Shown here: piece by piece, positions 1 to 8,170 of the stretch
Layout: every line of letters starts with the position of its first letter
Position numbering within the stretch: the stretch's first letter is position 1
DNA from: Microbacterium saperdae
GTDB taxonomy: Bacteria > Actinomycetota > Actinomycetes > Actinomycetales > Microbacteriaceae
Direction of reading: 5' to 3'
Length of the DNA: 64,000 bases
Assembly: GCF_006716345.1 (NCBI RefSeq)
Contig: NZ_VFOX01000001.1
Location: 2,604,001-2,668,000, forward strand
Program-made: the position numbers and the translations under genes
Notes under the pieces: model-generated
Databases searched by the model: none
What the model was told of the DNA's origin: nothing
The model's input: only the letters and a program-made list of their open reading frames with translations

Positions 1-440
1 AGTCCCGGATGCGTCAGAGCAGCCAGTGCGTTGACGGACGCTGCCGCGAGCGCTCCGAACTCCGCCAGCACGATCGGGGCGAGGTAGCCGGCGTCGACGA
101 GTGGCTCGCCCTCGGCGAACTCGCTCCGTCGTGCCCCGAAACCGCCCCAGCGCTGGGTCAGCGCCCCGTCGAGTCCCGGCAGCACGGCCGGAACCGCCAC
201 CCCCGCGGCGCGGTACGCGTCGAGAGCGGCATGCTGTGCGTCACGCGCGTCGTCGCCGAACACCGGGTTGTCGATCCGGAGCACACTGCGCGTGCCATCC
301 GACGCGGTCAGCAGGAAGTTCCGATCCTGGTTGCTGCCGAGCTCGCTCGCCGTCGCGATCAGGCCGTAGCACTCGCGCGCGATGGTCTCTGCACCGGCCT
401 CATCCACATCCGGGCGCACCAGGCCCTCACCGTCCGTCAC
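1..440 (-). CDS. Partial phosphotransferase (APH / hydroxylysine-kinase-like), C-terminal part beyond the window edge
   Basis: The reading frame is open from a GTG start at 440 to the window edge, giving about 146 residues. The start lies 7 bases after the stop of the hexapeptide-repeat gene, with a GGTGAGG-like ribosome site. The residues SNQDRNFLL followed by a VLRIDNP segment match the N-lobe of the choline/aminoglycoside/hydroxylysine kinase fold, where the lysine-bearing strand follows such a motif. In actinobacteria this domain often occurs alone or fused in front of a class-III aminotransferase; which applies here cannot be seen because the kinase catalytic loop lies outside the window. 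The substrate is unknown. It is probably cotranscribed with the upstream gene. Confidence 0.6.
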   Translation of the reverse strand, partial: MTDGEGLVRPDVDEAGAETIARECYGLIATASELGSNQDRNFLLTASDGTRSVLRIDNPVFGDDARDAQHAALDAYRAAGVAVPAVLPGLDGALTQRWGGFGARRSEFAEGEPLVDAGYLAPIVLAEFGALAAASVNALAALTHPG

Positions 441-447
441 GCGACCC

Positions 448-1065
448 TCACCGACCTTCGCGGGTGTCGGGGACGAGCACGTCGCCGGCGTGACGCGCGA
501 GCGAGCTGCCGTATCGCTCCGTGAGCTGCACCATCAGATCCGGCGTGTCGCGATCCACCCCGAACACGTGACCGGGGAAGTCGAGGTCGGGCTGCGCCGC
601 GGCGATCTCGGCCTCACGGTCCGGCGACAGCAGCTGCACGGGGTCTCCGACCGCGACCCAGCCGATCGGCACGACCGTGCCCTCGGGAAGCACCGCGCGC
701 CGATGCACGATGGCGTTGACGCGCACCTCGCAGCGCGCACCCACCAGCGCGCCGTTGAAGATGCGCGCACCTGAGGCGAAGAAGACCTCTTCCCCGACGG
801 TCGCGCCGGCGATGCTCGTGAGGGTCCCGATCAGGGTGTGCGCCCCGATGTGCACCGCGTTCGCGGCAGTCGCGCGGATCAGCGCGTTCTCCATCACGAT
901 CACGTGCGCGCCGAGAGTGATCGGCCCGCCCTCGGCGGTGATCACGGCGCCGTGCAGGATCTGGCAGCCGGCGCCGATCTCGACGTCGCCGGAGATCACG
1001 GCGGTGGGAGCGACGACGGCGGTGTCATGGATCCGGGGCCGAGCCCCGAGGTGCTCGTACAACAT
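448..1065 (-). CDS. Gamma-carbonic-anhydrase-like / hexapeptide-repeat protein (PaaY/CaiE-type fold)
   Basis: This 205-residue protein consists mostly of left-handed beta-helix hexapeptide repeats (runs such as VVAPTAVISGDVEIGAG) with a C-terminal helical tail, which is normal length for the PaaY/CaiE/gamma-CA group. The usual zinc-ligand context (GHxxxxHG after the HIG element) is not conserved: the protein reads HIGAHTLIGTLTSI. Carbonic anhydrase activity is therefore doubtful and an acyltransferase-like or structural role is possible. The ATG at 1065 lies six bases after a TATCCT -10-like box (1072-1077 on the plus strand) with no Shine-Dalgarno, which suggests a leaderless transcript. The kinase-like gene follows 7 bases downstream. 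Confidence 0.8.
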   Translation of the reverse strand: MLYEHLGARPRIHDTAVVAPTAVISGDVEIGAGCQILHGAVITAEGGPITLGAHVIVMENALIRATAANAVHIGAHTLIGTLTSIAGATVGEEVFFASGARIFNGALVGARCEVRVNAIVHRRAVLPEGTVVPIGWVAVGDPVQLLSPDREAEIAAAQPDLDFPGHVFGVDRDTPDLMVQLTERYGSSLARHAGDVLVPDTREGR

Positions 1066-1133
1066 GACGCCAGGATAGTGGTGTCGTCCGGCCGCAGCAC
1101 GGTGTCATCGCCCGGGCGACACCGAAACCCCCA

Positions 1134-4100
1134 CTACTCGGTCTTGGCGGGCTCCGGGAAGATGGCGGTGAAGAGCTGCCCGACCCACTGCAGCAGCTCC
1201 GCATCCGGAAGCGGGTCGAGCCCCACACCCACGGCGGCCGGGACCGTCGGCATCGGCACGACCAGCGCGTCGCCCCCAGCCACGAGCTTGGCCTTCGGGT
1301 ACAGGCGCTGGAGGCGCACCTTGATCGAGTCCTCCAGGTGCGCGGGGGCGATGCGCAGATTCGATCCCATGACCACCACATCCGTGAGCCCGATGCGCGC
1401 CGCCCGACGACGCAGGCGTGCGATGGCGAGGAGTCCCTCGACCTCGGGCGGCGGGGTGCCGTAGCGGTCGGTGAGCTCCTCGATCACGAGGTCGATCGTG
1501 TCGTCCTTCGCGGTCGCGGCGGATGCCGCCGACAGCTTCTGATAGGCCTCGAGACGCAGGCGCTCGCTGTCGATGTAGTCCTCGGGGATGCGCGCATCGA
1601 GCGGCAGCTCCAGCCGCAGCTCCTGCCCGGTCTCGACCTCTTCGCCGCGGAACGTGGCGACGGCCTCGCCGATCATGCGCAGGTAGAGATCGAAGCCGAC
1701 GCCGGCGATGTGGCCCGCCTGCTCGGCGCCGAGCAGGTTGCCCGCGCCGCGCAACTCCAGGTCCTTCAGAGCGACCTGCATGCCGGAGCCGAGCTCGTTG
1801 TTCACCGCGATGGTCTGCAGACGGTCGGCGGCGGTCTCGCTCAGCGGCTTCATCTCGTCGTAGAGGAAGTACGCGTAGGCGCGCTCCCGCCCTCGGCCCA
1901 CTCGCCCGCGCAGCTGGTGCAGCTGCGACAGACCGTAACGGTCTGCACGGTCGATGATGATCGTGTTGGCGTTCGAGATGTCGAGACCGGTCTCGATGAT
2001 CGTGGTCGACACCAGCACGTCGAACTTGCGCTCCCAGAAGTCGTCGACCACCTGCTCGAGCTGATGCTCGCCCATCTGCCCGTGCGCCACGGCGATCCGC
2101 GCCTCGGGGACGAGTTCGGCGAGCTCGCTCGCGACGCGCTGGATCGACTGCACGCGGTTGTGGACGAAGAAGATCTGTCCCTCGCGGAGGATCTCGCGAC
2201 GGATCGCCGCACCCATCTGCTTGTCGCTGCGGGGTCCGACGAACGAGAGGATCGGATGCCGGTCCTCCGGCGGGGTGGCCAGCGTCGACATCTCGCGGAT
2301 GCCGGTCACCGCCATCTCGAGTGTGCGCGGGATCGGGGTCGCGCTCATGGCGAGGATGTCGACGTTCATCTTCATCTTCTTCAGCGCGTCCTTGTGCTCG
2401 ACGCCGAACCGCTGCTCCTCGTCGATGATCATGAGGCCGAGGTCCTTGAAGATCACCTGGTCGGTGAGGATGCGGTGGGTGCCGATCACCATGTCGACCG
2501 ACCCCTCGAGCAGCCCCTGCAGCGTGAGCCGGGCCTCCTTGTCGGTCTGGAATCGCGACAGCGGCCGTACCTTGACCGGGAATCCGGCGAAGCGCTCCGT
2601 GAAGGTCTCGAGGTGCTGCTTGACCAGCAGGGTCGTCGGCACGAGCATGGCGACCTGCTTGCCGTCCTGGATCGCTTTGAACGCGGCGCGGACCGCGACC
2701 TCGGTCTTGCCGAAGCCCACGTCACCGCTCAGCAGTCGGTCCATCGGGATCGGCCGCTCCATATCGGCCTTGATCTCATCGATCGTCTGCAGCTGGTCGG
2801 GAGTCTCGGCGAAGGGGAACGCCTCCTCCAACTCGCGCTGCCAGGGGGTGTCCGGTCCGAAGGCATGACCTTTGGCGCTCATGCGCGCGGAGTACAGCTT
2901 CACCAGCTCGACCGCGATGTCGCGGACAGCCCTGCGGGCCTTGCCCTTCGCCTGCGACCAGTCGCTCCCGCCCATCTTCGACAGGGTCGGAGCCTCGCCG
3001 CCGACGTACTTCGAGAGCAGGTCGAGCTGATCCGTCGGCACATACAGCTTGTCGCCCGGATAGCCGCGCTTGGACGGCGCGTACTCCAGCACCAGGTAGT
3101 CGCGCACGGACTTGGTGGCGTTGCGTCCGCCCGTCGAGACCTCGCGCTGCGTCATCTCGACGAAGCGCCCGATGCCGTGGGTCGAGTGCACCACGAAGTC
3201 GCCGTTCTTGAGCTGCAGCGGGTCGACGACGTTCTTGCGACGCGACGCCAGCTTCTTGACGACGCGCTGGTCACCGCCGATCGTGCGGCCGTAGAACTCG
3301 TTGTCGGTGAGGACCGCGAGTTTGGCCTCGGCGAGCTGGAAGCCCGATTCCACGCCACCGGCGATCAGGGTCGCGACGCCGCCCTCCGGCGCCTCGAGGA
3401 GCGACTCGACGATCCGGGCGGCGATGCCGCGGTCGGCGAGCACGTCGCGCGCGCGGTCGACGAGCCCGTTGCCGGTGGCGATCACGACGACGCGCCAGCC
3501 GTCGGAGACCTTGGACTCGACGAAGGAGATCGCGCCGTCGACGTTGCCGTGGAACGAGGGGATCACCGCGGCGTCGAGGTTCGTCGCATCGACGTCGCCC
3601 TCGCCCAGCCCCGCGCCGAACGGGCTGAGCCGCCACCAGACCCCGCCCCGGTCGCGCACGGCCTCGCGCAGCTGCGCGATGGTGAGGAAGTCTCCGGCCC
3701 CGAGGTCGATCGGGGCGGAGGCGCCGGAGGTGGCCGCACTCCACGCCGCGTCGAGGAATTCGCGGTTCGTCTCGCCGAGCGTGATGGCGCGGGCCGTGGA
3801 GCGTTCGGGATCGACCACCGCGGTGGCGCTGCCCGCCGGCATGTAGTCGGCGAGCGACTTGAGCGGTCCGGACACGGCAGGCAGGAGCGACTCCATGCCC
3901 TCGACCGGGATCCCCTCGGCCATCTTCTCGAGCATGCCCGAGATCGCAGGGAAGCCGCTGATCAGCGCACGCGCCCGGTCGCGGACATCGGCGGTCAGCA
4001 GGAGCTCGCGGCTCGGGGGCAGATCGACCCCCGGCACATCACCGGGAAGCGACCTCTGATCCGCGACCGAGAAGGCGCGGATCTGATCGATCTCGTCGCC

Positions 4101-4709
4101 GAAGAACTCCACACGATACGGGTGCTCGGAGGTCGGCGGGAAGACGTCGAGGATGCCGCCGCGCACGGCGAACTCCCCGCGGCGCGACACCATGTCGACC
4201 CGGGAGTAGGCACGTTCGACGAGCTGTTCGACGACCTCGTCGAGATCGTTGCCACGGCTTCCGATGGCCAGTTCGAGCGGAGCGATCTCGCCGAGGTTGC
4301 CGGCGATCGGCTGCAGCGCCGCCCGCACCGAGGCCACGACGACCAGCGGGTGGTCGCCGGACCAGTCGGCGATGCGCCGCAGCGTCTGCAGGCGCTGACC
4401 CACCGTGTCGGGGCTCGGACTGAGCCGCTCGTGCGGGAGAGTCTCCCACGCCGGGAAGGTGTGCACGTCGGCGCTCGGCAGGTACGCGCCGATCGCCTGG
4501 GCCACGCTCTCGGCCCGGCGTCCGGTCGGCACCACGACCAGCAGGGACGCCGGATGCCCCGATGTCGCGCGCTTCTCGAGCAGGCCTGCGAGCACGGGCG
4601 CGTCGAGGCCGTCGACGAGGCCCAGATCCGCATCGGTCTGCGCCCAGCTGAGGGCATCGCGGTACAGAGTCGCCTCGTCCAAGGCGCGCAGAATCCCCGG
4701 AACAGTCAC
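1134..4709 (-). CDS. mfd: Transcription-repair coupling factor Mfd
   Basis: This 1191-residue, full-length Mfd removes RNA polymerase stalled at DNA lesions and recruits UvrA for strand-specific excision repair in the cytoplasm. An N-terminal UvrB-homology region is followed near residue 500 by the CarD-like RNA-polymerase-interaction domain (DFVVHSTHGIGRF). The translocase core has Walker A GDVGFGKTE near residue 660 and DEEQ (MIIDEEQRFG) near 763. The TRCF C-terminal domain closes the protein. The GTG at 4709 lies six bases after TAGGCT (4716-4721 on plus) without a Shine-Dalgarno, so a leaderless start is likely. It faces away from the GNAT gene across a 55-base divergent gap. Confidence 0.97.
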   Translation of the reverse strand: MTVPGILRALDEATLYRDALSWAQTDADLGLVDGLDAPVLAGLLEKRATSGHPASLLVVVPTGRRAESVAQAIGAYLPSADVHTFPAWETLPHERLSPSPDTVGQRLQTLRRIADWSGDHPLVVVASVRAALQPIAGNLGEIAPLELAIGSRGNDLDEVVEQLVERAYSRVDMVSRRGEFAVRGGILDVFPPTSEHPYRVEFFGDEIDQIRAFSVADQRSLPGDVPGVDLPPSRELLLTADVRDRARALISGFPAISGMLEKMAEGIPVEGMESLLPAVSGPLKSLADYMPAGSATAVVDPERSTARAITLGETNREFLDAAWSAATSGASAPIDLGAGDFLTIAQLREAVRDRGGVWWRLSPFGAGLGEGDVDATNLDAAVIPSFHGNVDGAISFVESKVSDGWRVVVIATGNGLVDRARDVLADRGIAARIVESLLEAPEGGVATLIAGGVESGFQLAEAKLAVLTDNEFYGRTIGGDQRVVKKLASRRKNVVDPLQLKNGDFVVHSTHGIGRFVEMTQREVSTGGRNATKSVRDYLVLEYAPSKRGYPGDKLYVPTDQLDLLSKYVGGEAPTLSKMGGSDWSQAKGKARRAVRDIAVELVKLYSARMSAKGHAFGPDTPWQRELEEAFPFAETPDQLQTIDEIKADMERPIPMDRLLSGDVGFGKTEVAVRAAFKAIQDGKQVAMLVPTTLLVKQHLETFTERFAGFPVKVRPLSRFQTDKEARLTLQGLLEGSVDMVIGTHRILTDQVIFKDLGLMIIDEEQRFGVEHKDALKKMKMNVDILAMSATPIPRTLEMAVTGIREMSTLATPPEDRHPILSFVGPRSDKQMGAAIRREILREGQIFFVHNRVQSIQRVASELAELVPEARIAVAHGQMGEHQLEQVVDDFWERKFDVLVSTTIIETGLDISNANTIIIDRADRYGLSQLHQLRGRVGRGRERAYAYFLYDEMKPLSETAADRLQTIAVNNELGSGMQVALKDLELRGAGNLLGAEQAGHIAGVGFDLYLRMIGEAVATFRGEEVETGQELRLELPLDARIPEDYIDSERLRLEAYQKLSAASAATAKDDTIDLVIEELTDRYGTPPPEVEGLLAIARLRRRAARIGLTDVVVMGSNLRIAPAHLEDSIKVRLQRLYPKAKLVAGGDALVVPMPTVPAAVGVGLDPLPDAELLQWVGQLFTAIFPEPAKTE

Positions 4710-4764
4710 CGGACAAGCCTAGTCGCGGCATCCGACATCGAGGCGCTCGGGATAGCGTGTGTGC

Positions 4765-5334
4765 ATGCAGAAGCAGACCCTCACCACCGAGCGCCTCACC
4801 CTCTCGGCACCCACGCCGGACGACGTCGATGCGATCACCGCTGCCTGCCAGGACCCGGAGATCGTGCGATGGACGACGGTTCCGAGCCCCTACAGCCGCA
4901 CGGACGGCGAGGACTTCGTGCGGCTCATGGACGAGTGGTGGGCCGACGGGTCGCAGACGATCTGGGCGATGCGCGACGGCGCCGAGCTGGTCGGGGTGAT
5001 CGGTCTGCACCACATCGTGGACCACGCCGCCGGCGGACATGCGGAACTCGGCTACTGGGTCACCGCCTCCGCCCGCGGCCGGGGGTACGTCGGCGAGGCC
5101 TCCCGCGCCGTGGTCGACTGGGGATTCGATGAGCTCGGGCTCGCCCGTATCCACTGGCAGGCGGTCGTGGGCAACATCCCTTCCGCGCGCACGGCACGAT
5201 CGCTGGGCTTCCGCTACGAGGGACTGAAGCGTCAGGCGCTCACGAGCGGTCGCGGTCGCGACGACGGATGGATCGCCGGCCTGCTCCGCTCCGACGACCG
5301 CACACCCGTGGACTGGCCGATCCTCCCGAACTGA
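4765..5334 (+). CDS. GNAT-family N-acetyltransferase, RimJ/RimL-like
   Basis: This 189-residue acetyl-CoA-dependent acetyltransferase starts with the typical RimJ/RimL opening LTTERLTLSAPTPDD. It has the acetyl-CoA pyrophosphate-binding motif A near residues 100-110 (ARGRGYVGEA) and the GNxxSxRxxxxxGF-like helix NIPSARTARSLGF further on. The acceptor could be a ribosomal-protein N-terminus, another protein or a small amine, and the sequence does not decide. ATG 4765 is preferred over GTG 4759 because a TAGCGT -10-like box at 4753-4758 ends six bases before the ATG. This leaderless arrangement is repeated at other genes in the window. Confidence 0.88.
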   Translation: MQKQTLTTERLTLSAPTPDDVDAITAACQDPEIVRWTTVPSPYSRTDGEDFVRLMDEWWADGSQTIWAMRDGAELVGVIGLHHIVDHAAGGHAELGYWVTASARGRGYVGEASRAVVDWGFDELGLARIHWQAVVGNIPSARTARSLGFRYEGLKRQALTSGRGRDDGWIAGLLRSDDRTPVDWPILPN

Positions 5335-5378
5335 CACAGGCATGTCGCGATGTCGGATGCCGGTGGCAGGATGTCACC

Positions 5379-6242
5379 ATGCCGGAGATGCCGGAAGTAC
5401 AAGGTTTGGCAGTGTTCCTCGGTGAGCGCGCCGTCGGACGCACGATCACGCGCACGAGCGTGGCCGCGATCGCCGCGCTGAAGACATACGACCCGCAGAT
5501 CACCGCGCTGCACGGCGTCGAGATCACGGCCGCGGCGCGACGCGGCAAGTTCATCGTGCTCTCGTGCGGAGCAGACCTCCACCTCGTGCTCCATCTGGCC
5601 AAGGCCGGCTGGCTGCGCTGGTACGACGCGCTCCCCGCGACGCTCATCAAACCCGGAAAGACGCCGATCGCGCTGCGGGTCGCGCTGGATGACGGCAGCG
5701 GCTTCGATCTGACCGAGGCCGGGACCAAGAAGTCGCTCGCGGTGTACGTCGTGCGCGATCCGCAGGAGGTGCCGGGGATCGCGCGTCTCGGCCCTGACCC
5801 GCTCGATGAGGACTTCAGTCGGGAGGCGTTCGCCGCCCTGCTCGACGGGCGACGCACGCAGATCAAGGGCCTGCTGCGCGACCAGTCCGTCATCGCCGGC
5901 ATCGGCAACGCCTACTCCGACGAGATCCTGCACGCCGCGCGCATGTCCCCGTATGCGATCGCCGCGACGCTCTCCCCCGACGACGTCGACCGTCTCTTCA
6001 CGGCGATGCGGCAGACGCTGACCGAAGCCGTCGCCGAAGCGTCCGGCAAGCCCCCGGCAGATCTGAAGGACGCGAAGCGCCGAGGCATGCAGGTGCACGC
6101 CCGGCGCGGTGAGACATGTCCGGTCTGCGGAGACACGGTGCGCAGCGTGTTCTTCGCCGACCGTTCGCTCGAGTACTGCCCCACCTGCCAGACCGGTGGC
6201 AAACCGCTCGCCGACCGGCGGCTCTCGAGACTGCTCAAGTAG
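5379..6242 (+). CDS. Formamidopyrimidine-DNA glycosylase / endonuclease VIII family (Fpg/Nei)
   Basis: This 287-residue base-excision-repair glycosylase/AP lyase removes oxidised bases. Evidence is the catalytic N-terminus Pro2-Glu3 (MPEMPEVQ), the conserved lysine in ARRGKF near residue 57, the H2TH region (DQSVIAGIGNAYSDEIL), and a C-terminal zinc finger of C-x2-C-x16-C-x2-C form (CPVC...CPTC) with an arginine in the FADRS turn. The N-terminus is only right with the ATG at 5379, so longer readings upstream are rejected. A CAGGAT box ends six bases before this ATG, a weaker example of the leaderless pattern. Actinobacteria carry several Fpg/Nei paralogues, and I cannot say which lesion this one prefers. 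Confidence 0.93.
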   Translation: MPEMPEVQGLAVFLGERAVGRTITRTSVAAIAALKTYDPQITALHGVEITAAARRGKFIVLSCGADLHLVLHLAKAGWLRWYDALPATLIKPGKTPIALRVALDDGSGFDLTEAGTKKSLAVYVVRDPQEVPGIARLGPDPLDEDFSREAFAALLDGRRTQIKGLLRDQSVIAGIGNAYSDEILHAARMSPYAIAATLSPDDVDRLFTAMRQTLTEAVAEASGKPPADLKDAKRRGMQVHARRGETCPVCGDTVRSVFFADRSLEYCPTCQTGGKPLADRRLSRLLK

Positions 6243-6316
6243 CGGTCCCCCTTTCCCGGGGTCGGCCGGCCCGGATAGAATTCGCGCGCACCATCGCCCA
6301 GAGAGAAGGTCGCTCC

Positions 6317-7033
6317 GTGCAGGAACTCGCCGATTCGAGAGGCAATGCCGACCGGCGTCGACTCACCACGCTTCTTCACAGCGCGATCGCGCAGGGCCAC
6401 TATCTCGACACCGCGATCCCCACCGACATCGAGCTCGCCCGCGACTACGGCACGTCACGGGGAGTCGCCCGCGACGCGCTGAACGCTCTCGCCGACACCG
6501 GGCTGCTCACGCGCATCCGCGGAGTGGGCACCCATGCCGAGGAGCATGCGGGGGCCACGTTCGATCTGCTCGCGTTCCACGGGATCGGCGGGGTTCCGGA
6601 CATGGACACCCACCCTCAGGCCCTCAGCACGGCCACCGTGAGCACGCCGGCGCTGGTCGCCACGCGGTTGCCACAGGCCGGTGCCCAGGTGTTGCGCATC
6701 GAATTCCTGTCCGTCCCCGACGGAGAGCCGCACGGGATCTCGACGAGCTACTTCGTTCTTCCTCAGGCGGCAGGCCTGGTCGGCGCCGAAGTCGGCACCA
6801 ACATCTACTCCTTGCTCGCCGCCGCAGGCCTGACCGTCTCGTCCAGCGACTTCCTGCTCGGGGCGTTCGGCGCCGACGAGTACACGGCACGCCGGCTGCG
6901 CGTGCGCCCGGGCGACGCCCTGATCTCGCTGGAGAGGACGTTGTTCGACGAGTCCGGCGACGCACTGGCCTTCACCCTCATCGCTCTGCGCGGTGACCGC
7001 TTCCAGCTCGTGTCACACGAACGCGCGCGCTGA
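6317..7033 (+). CDS. GntR-family transcriptional regulator with UTRA-like effector domain (paralogue A)
   Basis: This 238-residue regulator has an N-terminal winged helix (ELARDYGTSRGVARDALNAL, then the wing LLTRIRGVGTH) and a C-terminal UTRA-like effector domain ending in a typical RTLFDESGDALAF segment. The GTG at 6317 is supported by GAGAGAAGG at 6301-6309, seven bases upstream; in-frame codons further upstream overlap the Fpg/Nei gene. It converges with a clear paralogue at 7054-7878, both sharing the DEYxARxLxxxPG core. Its effector and targets are unknown, and a link to the nearby riboflavin operon is only positional. Confidence 0.85.
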   Translation: MQELADSRGNADRRRLTTLLHSAIAQGHYLDTAIPTDIELARDYGTSRGVARDALNALADTGLLTRIRGVGTHAEEHAGATFDLLAFHGIGGVPDMDTHPQALSTATVSTPALVATRLPQAGAQVLRIEFLSVPDGEPHGISTSYFVLPQAAGLVGAEVGTNIYSLLAAAGLTVSSSDFLLGAFGADEYTARRLRVRPGDALISLERTLFDESGDALAFTLIALRGDRFQLVSHERAR

Positions 7034-7053
7034 TCCACAGAGCGTGTGGGCGC

Positions 7054-7878
7054 TCACGAGCGCCGCGGCCGGTGCCCCTCCTCATCGCCGCGGAGCCATG
7101 TGCCGTCGTCGAGGTCGGTCTCCGCGCCGCGCGCCTGTCCTCCGCTCGGTGCCGGCACGCCCCTCCGTCCGAAATACCGGACTCGATCCGCGCGTTGCCA
7201 GATGGTCGCGAAGCAGATGGCGCGGTCGTCAGCGTCGAACATCGTCTCATCGATCGTCAGCAGCGGAGCGCCCGGAGGCATCTGCAGCACCCGGGCCGCG
7301 TACTCATCCGCTGCCGTCGCCCCGAAGACGAGTTCACTCGACTTCACGGAGAGCCCTGCGTTCGCCATGTAGGCGTAGACGTTGTGCCCGAACTCCGCGT
7401 CGACCAGCGCCGCGGCGTCGGGGAAGCGGAAGTAGTCGGTCGTCACGGCACCAGGGAAAGACAGCGCCACCGAGAGGTGTTCCACACGCAGCACCTCGGG
7501 TCCGCATCCCGGGAGGCGTCGCGCCACGGCAGGAGGAGTGGGGATGACCGTCCTGTCGGTCTCGACCGGATACACGGACTGGCGCGGGACGCCGTCGACG
7601 CCGTGGAACTCGCGCAAGCTGAAGATCGAGGGCAGCACATCGGTCGTCGTTCCCAGTCCCGGACTACGTTGCACCAGCCTCATCTCGGCCAACTCGTTGA
7701 GCGCGTCGCGGACGACCGCTCGCGTCTCGCCGGTGAGCTGCATGAGCCGCGCCTCGGCCGGAAGCCGTCCGGAGGGATAGTCGCCCCGCTCGATCGACGA
7801 GCGCAGCAGAAGCACCAGCCGGCGGCGCGCCGCGTCGGCCGGGGCTTCGGCGAGACGGACCGAGGAATCGCGCCACAT
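7054..7878 (-). CDS. GntR-family transcriptional regulator with UTRA-like effector domain (paralogue B)
   Basis: This 274-residue protein has the same two-domain plan as its convergent neighbour: a GntR winged helix (RLMQLTGETRAVVRDALNEL) and a UTRA-like domain (ADEYAARVLQMPPGAPLLTIDET). It is divergent from the riboflavin operon. Two ATGs are possible, 7887 and 7878. A TACTAT box (7886-7891 on plus) overlaps the first and ends seven bases before the second, so a leaderless start at 7878 fits best. The C-terminal 35 or so residues are rich in Gly, Arg and Asp and probably disordered. The ligand is unknown. Confidence 0.8.
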   Translation of the reverse strand: MWRDSSVRLAEAPADAARRRLVLLLRSSIERGDYPSGRLPAEARLMQLTGETRAVVRDALNELAEMRLVQRSPGLGTTTDVLPSIFSLREFHGVDGVPRQSVYPVETDRTVIPTPPAVARRLPGCGPEVLRVEHLSVALSFPGAVTTDYFRFPDAAALVDAEFGHNVYAYMANAGLSVKSSELVFGATAADEYAARVLQMPPGAPLLTIDETMFDADDRAICFATIWQRADRVRYFGRRGVPAPSGGQARGAETDLDDGTWLRGDEEGHRPRRS

Positions 7879-7949
7879 GGCACACATAGTACTCAGCCCC
7901 GACCCGCACGCACCCCGGGCGAATGACTCGGAATGAAATGCGATCAGGT

Positions 7950-7963
7950 GTGTTGAGTACACT
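7950..7963 (+). promoter_or_regulatory. Putative -10 region and short palindrome ahead of the riboflavin operon
   Basis: TACACT at 7958-7963 is the best -10 candidate upstream of the FMN riboswitch and would start the RNA a few bases before the aptamer. It overlaps GTGTTGAGTACAC (7950-7962), whose outer four bases are inverted repeats, a possible operator for the divergent GntR protein. No convincing -35 box is visible. Confidence 0.35.
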
Positions 7964-7974
7964 CGGAGCATCAA

Positions 7975-8115
7975 CGTGCTCCGGGGTCGGTGAGAATCCG
8001 AACCGGCGGTGACAGTCCGCGAGCGCTGAGGGAGACCTCGGTGCCGATCCGGTGGAATTCCGGGACCGACGGTGGTGCGAGGGAAACCTCGCTAGTCCGG
8101 AAGGGAGGCAGCACG
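7975..8115 (+). promoter_or_regulatory. FMN riboswitch (RFN element)
   Basis: This is the leader of ribD. It shows the conserved RFN blocks GGTCGGTGAGAATCCGAACC, GGCGGTGACAGTCCGCGAGC and GGTGGAATTCCGGGACCGAC, plus the AGTCCGGAAGGGAGGCAGC 3' block. The closing P1 helix is exact: CGTGCT at 7975-7980 pairs with AGCACG at 8110-8115. FMN binding is expected to reduce expression of the four rib genes. Its position directly before ribD confirms the assignment. Confidence 0.97.
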
Positions 8116-8163
8116 AGGCGCCGCCGTGCGCGCGTTCTGCATCCCCCGGAGCCTCACAGGAGG
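8111..8163 (+). promoter_or_regulatory. Candidate riboswitch expression platform: anti-P1 stem and Shine-Dalgarno-sequestering hairpin
   Basis: GCACG at 8111-8115 can pair with CGTGC at 8125-8129 in competition with riboswitch helix P1. Further down, CCTC (8152-8155), loop ACAG and GAGG (8160-8163) form a hairpin that hides the AGGAGG ribosome site (8158-8163) of ribD. There is no T-run after a GC stem, so control at translation initiation is more likely than premature termination. The pairings are seen in the sequence; the switching mechanism is inferred. Confidence 0.5.
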
Positions 8164-8170
8164 ACGACGG

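Noticed and set aside
1338-5132. 1264-codon open frame on the plus strand across mfd
   Set aside because: It is antisense to the full-length Mfd gene with all its motifs; the translation is Arg/Asp/His-rich low-complexity, typical of a shadow frame in high-GC DNA.
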